Positions 6,460 to 11,810 of a DNA stretch of 11,810 nucleotides are shown piece by piece. Each line of letters begins with the position of its first letter. The stretch's first letter is position 1. Where the stretch lies: assembly GCA_903917505.1 (NCBI GenBank), contig CAIXAY010000270.1:1-11810 (forward strand), written 5' to 3'. The notes under the pieces were generated by a model. That model worked only from the letters and a program-made list of their open reading frames with translations. It did not search any database and was not told where the DNA came from. The DNA comes from an uncultured beta proteobacterium. GTDB lineage: Bacteria > Pseudomonadota > Gammaproteobacteria > Burkholderiales > Rhodocyclaceae. The position numbers and the translations under genes were made by a program.

Positions 6460-7197
6460 CTACAAATGCGCCGTGCGGCCGCCGTCGATATTGATCACCT
6501 GCCCGGTCATGTAGGACGCATCGTCGAGCAGAAAGCGCACGGCGCGGGCGATATCCTCGGGGCTGCCGGCGCGCCCCAGCAGCGTGTGGGCGACGATCTT
6601 GTCGCGCGCCGCCGGGTCGAGCAAGCTGTCGTCGGGCCACAGGATGGCGCCGGGCGCGACCGCATTGACCCGCACCTCCGGCGCCATCTCGATGGCCAGC
6701 GCCCGCGTCAGCCCGAGCAGGCCGGCCTTGGCCGTACAGTACAGCGAATAGCCGGCGAGCGGGCGTTCGGCGTGGATGTCGGTGATGTTGACGACGGCGC
6801 CATGGCGCGCCTTCAGGTAAGGCGCGGCGGCCTGGGTCAGATACAGCGGCGCCTTGAGATTGCTGCCGATCAAATCCTCCCAGTCGGACAGATCGATTTC
6901 ACCGAAGGGCGTGGCGAAGAAACTCGAGGCATTGTTGATCAGCGCATCAAGCCCTCCGAAAGCCGCGACGCTGTTGTCGATCAGCCCCGGCAGGCTGGCG
7001 ATGTCGAGCAGGTTGGCCTGCTGGCAAACCACCGAACCCGCGCGCAGCGCATTCAACTCGGCGGCCAGCGCCTCGGCCGCCGCCTGCGCCGAGCGATAAT
7101 GCACCACGACATTGGCTCCCGCCGCATGCAAGGCGCGGGCAATCGCGCCGCCCACCCGCTTCGCCGCGCCGGTCACCAATACCGTTTTGCCGATCAC
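6460..7197 (-). CDS. Pteridine reductase of the SDR family (PTR1/FolM type)
   Basis: This is a predicted NADPH-dependent short-chain dehydrogenase that reduces dihydropterins or dihydrofolate-type pterins. The 245-residue product has the cofactor motif TGAAKRVG (9-16), the same form as in PTR1, with HYRS (33-36) giving an Arg suited to NADPH, and NNAS (88-91). The catalytic set is Asp140 (NITD), Tyr153 and Lys157. Asp replaces the usual SDR Ser, and the D-13-Y-4-K spacing equals that of PTR1 (Asp181, Tyr194, Lys198). This favours pteridine reductase over generic SDRs such as FabG. The C-terminus TGQVINIDGGRT is typical for SDRs. The start is GTG at 7197, supported by CTGGAG about 6 nt upstream. 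It is followed by ttcA on the same strand after 106 bp, and the divergent unknown gene lies 159 bp away. The substrate is inferred from motifs only. Confidence 0.82.
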   Translation of the reverse strand: MIGKTVLVTGAAKRVGGAIARALHAAGANVVVHYRSAQAAAEALAAELNALRAGSVVCQQANLLDIASLPGLIDNSVAAFGGLDALINNASSFFATPFGEIDLSDWEDLIGSNLKAPLYLTQAAAPYLKARHGAVVNITDIHAERPLAGYSLYCTAKAGLLGLTRALAIEMAPEVRVNAVAPGAILWPDDSLLDPAARDKIVAHTLLGRAGSPEDIARAVRFLLDDASYMTGQVINIDGGRTAHL

Positions 7198-7239
7198 GCT
7201 CGACTCCAGAATCTTCCGCTTGCCCCACGCGGAGCCTTG

Positions 7240-7245
7240 ATTTTA
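7240..7245 (-). promoter_or_regulatory. -10 element for the pteridine reductase gene
   Basis: The - strand reads TAAAAT at this site, five of six consensus bases, about 42 bp upstream of the GTG start. A poor -35 (TTCGCG at 7264-7269, 18 bp spacer) lies upstream. It sits in the 159 bp divergent region and a transcript from it would carry the CTGGAG ribosome-binding site. This is a sequence-only prediction. Confidence 0.4.
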
Positions 7246-7356
7246 GCGGATTTCCCGCCTCGGCGCGAACGCGGCGGCGCAAGAGTCCTAGGCGAAAGCC
7301 GCGCCACGCGCTAGACTTGACTCTGTAGAAACACGGCAAACCTCGCCACGGAATTT

Positions 7357-8190
7357 ATGACGAACGATAGCGAGCCACTCGACGCCGACGAATTGATGAA
7401 TTTCGCCGAGCGCATCGAACAACTTCCGCCTGCCGACGCGCAGTGGATGGAACGCCTGTTTCAGGAATGCCTGCGCGCGCGGACGCACGAGGCCGAGTTG
7501 CTCGCCGGGATGGCCGACGGCGGCTCCGTGAGCGGCAGGGAACTGGAAATGCAGCTCGCGCAGGTCGCGCTCGACACGACCGAATGGCTGAACACCCTGT
7601 GGAACGTAGGCTACATGGGCGCCGGCTGTTTCCCGGCGCAACCGCGCTCGGCGTTTCCGATGATCGGCATGGAAGACATCCTGAAATCGAGCTTGTTTGC
7701 CCGCATCCGCGAAGGCAAGCGGCCGCTGCCCTTCCCGCCGCCGACCCGCCAGGGCCTGCCCTGGCACGACCTGCTCGAGGGTCAGCGCGACCAGCACGCG
7801 GTCGCCGCCGAGATACTGCGCGACGAAGCCGGGCGCGCCATCGCCGCCAACATCGAAGCCTGCCCCGATTGGCAACTCGTCGAAGAATGCGAAGCCGGAC
7901 ACGAGTATATCGTTCAGCACCACGGCAAGGGACCGCTGTTCAGGCTGCGGCTCGGCACGCCGGCCGCCACCTTGTGCCGCGAAGCGCCGCGCTGGCAGCG
8001 CAGGATCCGCCTGCAGGAACGCGGCGGCTTCAGCAATTACACGCTCGAATGGCCGCAGGAGAATGGTCCGGTGCACGACGTCGCGTTGCGCGCGACGACT
8101 TGGGAGCGCGCCGAATCGGAAGCCGCCCACTGGATCGCCACGACCCACCCGGAGATGTACGGGCAGGTGAGCTTCGAGCGCGTCGAATAA
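7357..8190 (+). CDS. Conserved-looking hypothetical protein, 277 residues, function unknown
   Basis: I do not recognise this family. The product is soluble: no signal peptide or transmembrane segment is visible. The N-terminal third (about 8-85) is acidic and predicted helical (DELMNFAERIEQLPPADAQWMERLFQ, then a helix ending TTEWLNTLWNVGYMGAG). A Pro-rich stretch (GKRPLPFPPPTRQGLPW, 120-136) links to a middle helical part. The C-terminal half (about 172-277) looks like mixed strands with many Trp and Arg, ending in a helix with TTWERAESEAAHWIATTHPEMYGQ (247-270). Three Cys (C91, C169, C178) are spread among others without a metal motif. Base composition and codon use resemble the neighbours, so it is probably a real, resident gene. 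It is divergent from the pteridine reductase and convergent with murB (9 bp gap). The ribosome-binding site is weak (CGGA), so the ATG is moderately sure. Confidence 0.8.
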   Translation: MTNDSEPLDADELMNFAERIEQLPPADAQWMERLFQECLRARTHEAELLAGMADGGSVSGRELEMQLAQVALDTTEWLNTLWNVGYMGAGCFPAQPRSAFPMIGMEDILKSSLFARIREGKRPLPFPPPTRQGLPWHDLLEGQRDQHAVAAEILRDEAGRAIAANIEACPDWQLVEECEAGHEYIVQHHGKGPLFRLRLGTPAATLCREAPRWQRRIRLQERGGFSNYTLEWPQENGPVHDVALRATTWERAESEAAHWIATTHPEMYGQVSFERVE

Positions 8191-8199
8191 GCGCGCTGC

Positions 8200-9228
8200 T
8201 CAGAAGAAGACCGGTTCGGGCAGCAGCCTGATGCCGAACTTGTCGCGCACGTCGCGCTGAACCGCGCGCATCAGCGCAACGACATCGGCGCCGCGCGCGC
8301 CGCCGCCATTGACGAGGACTCGCGCGTGTTTTTCGTACATGCCGACCGGCCCGAGTTGCTTGCCCTTCCAGCCGCACTGCTCGATCAGCCAGCCGGCCGA
8401 GAGTTTCACGCGACCGTCGGGCTGCGCGTAGCTCGGCAAGTCGGGATGCGCCGTTTGCAAGCTTGCCGCCGTCGCCGCATCGACCACCGGGTTATGAAAG
8501 AAGCTGCCGGCGTTCGGGATGTCGCGCGGATCGGGCAGCTTGCGCTGGCGCACGGCGATGACGGCCGCGGCGATCTGCTCGGCCGTTGGCGCGCGGATTC
8601 CCCGCGCCGCGAGTTCGGCGGCGACCCCGCCGTAGCGCGTCACAGCGCGCCAGATCTTGGGCAGCCGGAACGTGACGGCCGCGATCGCCAGTTGCCCGTC
8701 GAGGTGCCAGCCTTCCTGCTTGAAGACGCTATCGCGATAGCCGAAGCGGCAGTCGCTGCGCGCGAAATGCACGGTGCGGCCGCTGCGCGTATCGCAGGCG
8801 TCGAGCGTGGCAAAACGCTCGGCGAGTTCGACGCCGTAGGCGCCGATGTTCTGGATCGGCGCGGCGCCGACCGTGCCGGGAATGAGCACCAGATTTTCCA
8901 GCCCGGGCCAGCCCTGCGCCAGCGTCCACAGGACGAAATCATGCCAGTTCTCGCCGGCGCCGGCGCGCACGTACCAGGCGTCGGCGTCTTCGGCGACGAG
9001 CTCGCGGCCGGGTATCGCCATGTGCAGCATGAGGCCGTCGAAATCGCCGCCGACGACGATGTTGCTGCCGCCGCCGAGGATGAAGCGGCGCACGGCGAGC
9101 TTGCCGGCCAGCGCGACAAGTTGGTCCGGCGCGCTGATCTCGGCGTAGAAGGCCGCGCGCCCCGGCAGCGCCAGGGTGTTGCGCGCGCCAAGCTCGACAT
9201 CGCTTTGGATGAAATCAGGAAGGCTCAC
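8200..9228 (-). CDS. murB: UDP-N-acetylenolpyruvoylglucosamine reductase MurB (type I)
   Basis: MurB is a cytosolic FAD enzyme that reduces UDP-GlcNAc-enolpyruvate to UDP-MurNAc with NADPH, the second committed step of peptidoglycan precursor synthesis. The 342-residue length equals that of E. coli type I MurB. Visible motifs are the FAD loop GGGSN (52-56), [16 protein letters not shown] (117-132), the Tyr-Arg of the YRDS segment (164-167), the catalytic Ser in NAGSFFHNP (Ser242), [10 protein letters not shown] (275-284), and the catalytic Glu in LLPEPVF (Glu338). The YRDS segment and the extra loop before it mark type I. The start is a GTG at 9228 ([19 protein letters not shown]); no clear ribosome-binding site precedes it, so the exact start is less certain than the gene. 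It lies 59 bp after metH on the same strand and could share its transcript. Confidence 0.96.
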   Translation of the reverse strand: MSLPDFIQSDVELGARNTLALPGRAAFYAEISAPDQLVALAGKLAVRRFILGGGSNIVVGGDFDGLMLHMAIPGRELVAEDADAWYVRAGAGENWHDFVLWTLAQGWPGLENLVLIPGTVGAAPIQNIGAYGVELAERFATLDACDTRSGRTVHFARSDCRFGYRDSVFKQEGWHLDGQLAIAAVTFRLPKIWRAVTRYGGVAAELAARGIRAPTAEQIAAAVIAVRQRKLPDPRDIPNAGSFFHNPVVDAATAASLQTAHPDLPSYAQPDGRVKLSAGWLIEQCGWKGKQLGPVGMYEKHARVLVNGGGARGADVVALMRAVQRDVRDKFGIRLLPEPVFF

Positions 9229-9287
9229 GGCGGCAGGCTTCGGTCACGATGATTCATTTAAGCACAGCTACGGCTTCGCCGCTCGAA

Positions 9288-11810
9288 TCAAAGCAGCGGC
9301 GCCAGCCAGCGTTCGGCTTCGGTGATGCTGAAGCCGGCGCGCCGCGCCCAGTCGGCGAGCTGGTCGCGGGCGATCTTGCTGACCGCGAAATAGCGCGCCT
9401 GCGGGTGCGCCAGGTAGAAACCGGAGACCGCGGCGGCGGGTTGCATGGCGAAGGATTCGGTCAGCGCCATGTCGGCCTTGCCCGGCGCGTCGAGCAGCGC
9501 GAACAGCGCGCCCTTGGCGGTGTGGTCGGGACAGGCCGGATAGCCTGGCGCCGGCCGGATGCCGCGGTATTCCTCGCGGATCAGCGCGTCCTTGGCCAGC
9601 GCTTCAGTAGCGGCGTAGCCCCAGTAGTCGCGCCTGACCTGCGCGTGCAGCCACTCGGCGCAGGCCTCGGCGAGGCGGTCGGCGAGTGATTTGAGCATGA
9701 TCGCGCGGTAATCGTCGTTCGCGGCGGCGAACTCGGCGAGCTTCTTCTCGATGCCGATTCCGGCGGTAACCGCGAAAGCGCCGACCCAGTCGGGCGCGCC
9801 GCCCTGATCGGGCCGCGCCGCGACGAAATCGGCGAGGCAGTAATGCGGCTTGCCCGCCGGCCGCTCGTGCTGCTGGCGCAGGTTGTGCCAGGTCATCAGC
9901 TTTTCGCGGCGCGACTCGTCCTTGTAGAGCTCGATGTCGTCGTCCACCGCGTTGGCCGGATACAGGCCGAAGACGGCGTTGGCGCGCAGCCACGGGGCGC
10001 TTTGCCGGGCGGCGACGATCTGCGCCAGCATCGCCTTGCCGTCGGCGAAGACCGCGCGCGCCGCTTCGCCGACCAGCGCGTCGTCGAGCAGGGCGGGATA
10101 GGCGCCGGCGAGGTCCCAGGTCTGGAAGAACGGCCCCCAGTCGATGTACTCGGCGAGCAGCGCGAGATCGATGTCGCGCAGCACGTGCAGGCCGGGCTGC
10201 TTCGGTGCGACGGGCCGGTAGGCGGGATCGGCGTCCCACGCGAAACGGTTGGCGCGCGCCGCGTCGAGGCTGACCAGCGCGACGCCCTTCTTGCCGGCGT
10301 GCTGGCTGCGTACCTTGGCGTAATCGGCGGCGACTTCGGCCTTGAAACCCGCCGCGTTGTCGATCGACAGGAGCTTGGTGACGACGCCGACGGCGCGCGA
10401 GGCGTCGGGCACATAGACCACCGGGCCGCTGTAATGCGGCGCGATCTTGATCGCGGTGTGCGCGCGGCTGGTCGTCGCGCCGCCGATCAAGAGCGGAATC
10501 GGCTCGCCGTCGGCAAAACCGAGGCGCTGCATTTCAGCGGCGACGTGGCTCATTTCCTCGAGCGAGGGCGTGATCAGGCCGGACAGGCCGATGGCCTGCG
10601 CGCCGTGTTCCCTCGCCGCGTGCAGGATCTTGTCGCAGGCCACCATGACGCCGAGGTCGACGACCTCGTAGCCGTTGCAGCCGAGCACGACGCCGACGAT
10701 GTTCTTGCCGATGTCATGGACGTCGCCCTTCACCGTGGCCATCACGATCTTGCCCTTGCTGGTCGCGCCGGTGCGCAGCTTCTCGGCCTCGACGTAGGGG
10801 ATCAGGTGGGCCACCGCCTGCTTCATGACGCGCGCCGATTTCACCCCCTGCGGCAGGACCATCTTGCCGGCGCCGAACAGGTCGCCGACGATGTTCATGC
10901 CGCTCATCAGCGGGCCTTCGATCACCGCCAGCGGCGGCTGCCCGGCGGCGGCCAGCGCGGCGCGGCATTCCTCGGTGTCGGCGACGACGAAATCGGTGAT
11001 GCCCTTGACCAGCGCGTGCGCGAGCCGCGCCTCGACCGGCTGTTCGCGCCACGCGAGGTCCGGCCCACTGTCCCTGGCCTGGCCTTCCTTGACGGTCAGC
11101 GCGAAATCGACGAGCGCTTCGCCGGCCGCCGGGCTGCGGTTGAGGACGACGTCCTCGACCTTCTCGCGCAGTGCCGGGTCGAGATCGTCATAAACGCCAA
11201 GCATGCCGGCGTTGACGATGCCCATCGACAGGCCGGCCCTGACCGCGTGATAGAGGAAGACGGTGTGGATCGCTTCGCGCACCGGATCGTTGCCGCGGAA
11301 GCTGAACGAGACGTTGGAGACGCCGCCGGAAATCTGCGCGTGCGGCAAATGCGTGCGTATCCAGCGGCAGGCCTCGATGAAATCGACGGCGTAGTTGTTG
11401 TGTTCCTCGATGCCGGTGGCGATCGCGAAAATGTTCGGGTCGAAGATGATGTCGGCCGGCGCGAAGCCGCTGCCCACCAGCAGATCGTAGGCGCGCTTGC
11501 AGATCGCCGTCTTGCGCGCGTAGGTATCGGCCTGCCCGGCTTCGTCGAAGGCCATGACGATGATCGCCGCGCCGTAGCGCTGCGCCAGCCTGGCGCGCTC
11601 GAGGAAAGCGGCTTCGCCCTCCTTCATCGAGATCGAGTTGACGATGCCCTTGCCCTGGATGCATTTGAGGCCGGCCTCGATGACCTCCCACTTCGACGAG
11701 TCGATCATCACCGGCACGCGCGAGATGTCAGGCTCCGACGCGATCAGCTTGAGGAAGCGGTCCATCGCCGCCTGGCTGTCGAGCATCGCTTCGTCCATGT
11801 TGATGTCGAT
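9288..11810 (-). CDS. metH: Cobalamin-dependent methionine synthase MetH (N-terminal part outside window)
   Basis: MetH transfers a methyl group from methyltetrahydrofolate through enzyme-bound cobalamin to homocysteine, giving methionine. The frame runs off the window end (the codons before the first visible Met read IDIN), so about 840 residues are present. By comparison with E. coli MetH, about 390 N-terminal residues are missing (the homocysteine domain and the first part of the folate domain). Visible in order, counted from the Met at 11798: the rest of the methyl-THF domain (about 1-230: [33 protein letters not shown]); the cobalamin cap (about 255-345); the B12 Rossmann domain with GDVHDIGKN (358-366, His361 being the cobalt ligand) and Ser412; and the AdoMet activation domain, ending with [12 protein letters not shown] (748-759). 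All key residues are intact. The 5' end, where a cobalamin riboswitch might lie, is not in view. Confidence 0.97.
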   Translation of the reverse strand: MDINMDEAMLDSQAAMDRFLKLIASEPDISRVPVMIDSSKWEVIEAGLKCIQGKGIVNSISMKEGEAAFLERARLAQRYGAAIIVMAFDEAGQADTYARKTAICKRAYDLLVGSGFAPADIIFDPNIFAIATGIEEHNNYAVDFIEACRWIRTHLPHAQISGGVSNVSFSFRGNDPVREAIHTVFLYHAVRAGLSMGIVNAGMLGVYDDLDPALREKVEDVVLNRSPAAGEALVDFALTVKEGQARDSGPDLAWREQPVEARLAHALVKGITDFVVADTEECRAALAAAGQPPLAVIEGPLMSGMNIVGDLFGAGKMVLPQGVKSARVMKQAVAHLIPYVEAEKLRTGATSKGKIVMATVKGDVHDIGKNIVGVVLGCNGYEVVDLGVMVACDKILHAAREHGAQAIGLSGLITPSLEEMSHVAAEMQRLGFADGEPIPLLIGGATTSRAHTAIKIAPHYSGPVVYVPDASRAVGVVTKLLSIDNAAGFKAEVAADYAKVRSQHAGKKGVALVSLDAARANRFAWDADPAYRPVAPKQPGLHVLRDIDLALLAEYIDWGPFFQTWDLAGAYPALLDDALVGEAARAVFADGKAMLAQIVAARQSAPWLRANAVFGLYPANAVDDDIELYKDESRREKLMTWHNLRQQHERPAGKPHYCLADFVAARPDQGGAPDWVGAFAVTAGIGIEKKLAEFAAANDDYRAIMLKSLADRLAEACAEWLHAQVRRDYWGYAATEALAKDALIREEYRGIRPAPGYPACPDHTAKGALFALLDAPGKADMALTESFAMQPAAAVSGFYLAHPQARYFAVSKIARDQLADWARRAGFSITEAERWLAPLL

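Noticed and set aside
8178..8196. GCGCG/CGCGC stem at the convergent ends of the unknown gene and murB as a bidirectional terminator.
   Set aside because: The stem is 5 bp, its loop contains the stop codon, and there is no T run on either side. Such pairs are common by chance at this GC content.
8326..9252. 308-codon open frame on the + strand opposite murB, and similar ones opposite ttcA (5580-6344) and the SDR (6295-7314).
   Set aside because: All are third-position GC shadows of well-identified genes, with compositions rich in Ala, Arg and Gly and no domain.
9256..9286. Small CGGC-GAA-GCCG hairpin between metH and murB as a metH terminator.
   Set aside because: The stem is only 4 bp and no T run follows on the - strand, so termination is not supported.

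Overview
This 11.8 kb window is a GC-rich chromosomal segment, dense with genes, from a Gram-negative proteobacterium. A betaproteobacterium is most likely, possibly Rhodocyclales-like. The main reason is the run lptB-rpoN-hpf-ptsN-hprK: lptB shows LPS export, and HPr kinase next to ptsN and rpoN is a typical betaproteobacterial layout. The lineage is inferred from gene content and order, not from a search. I see no phage, insertion sequence, CRISPR, tRNA or rRNA. Every gap between genes is shorter than 200 bp.

Layout. Positions 1-4060 (+ strand) hold a regulatory cluster: the C-terminal part of lptB (cut by the window start), rpoN (sigma-54), hpf (ribosome hibernation factor), ptsN (EIIA-Ntr) and hprK (HPr kinase/phosphorylase). 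The cluster links envelope export, sigma-54 transcription, ribosome dormancy and nitrogen/carbon PTS signalling. Next comes psiF (4155-4361, +), a small secreted PsiF-repeat protein with its own promoter and a strong intrinsic terminator. Converging on it from the - strand is a two-domain protein at 4425-5327: a degenerate class III nucleotide cyclase domain followed by an intact FHA domain.

Upstream of that gene, also on the - strand, lie ttcA (tRNA 2-thiocytidine synthesis) and an SDR with the PTR1/FolM-type pteridine reductase signature. They are separated by a 106 bp spacer built from inverted 9-nt repeats that form a stem-loop followed by T tracts. Transcribed divergently from the reductase is an unrecognised 277-residue cytosolic protein (7357-8190, +). 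It converges with murB (- strand, peptidoglycan synthesis). The window ends inside metH (- strand, B12-dependent methionine synthase), with its N-terminal homocysteine domain outside.

Most of the window is conserved housekeeping and regulation, and I do not see a convincing new multi-gene system. The parts most worth a second look are the apparently dead cyclase-FHA protein, the inverted nonamer-repeat hairpin just before ttcA, the inverted repeat inside the psiF promoter, and the unknown protein beside the pteridine reductase.
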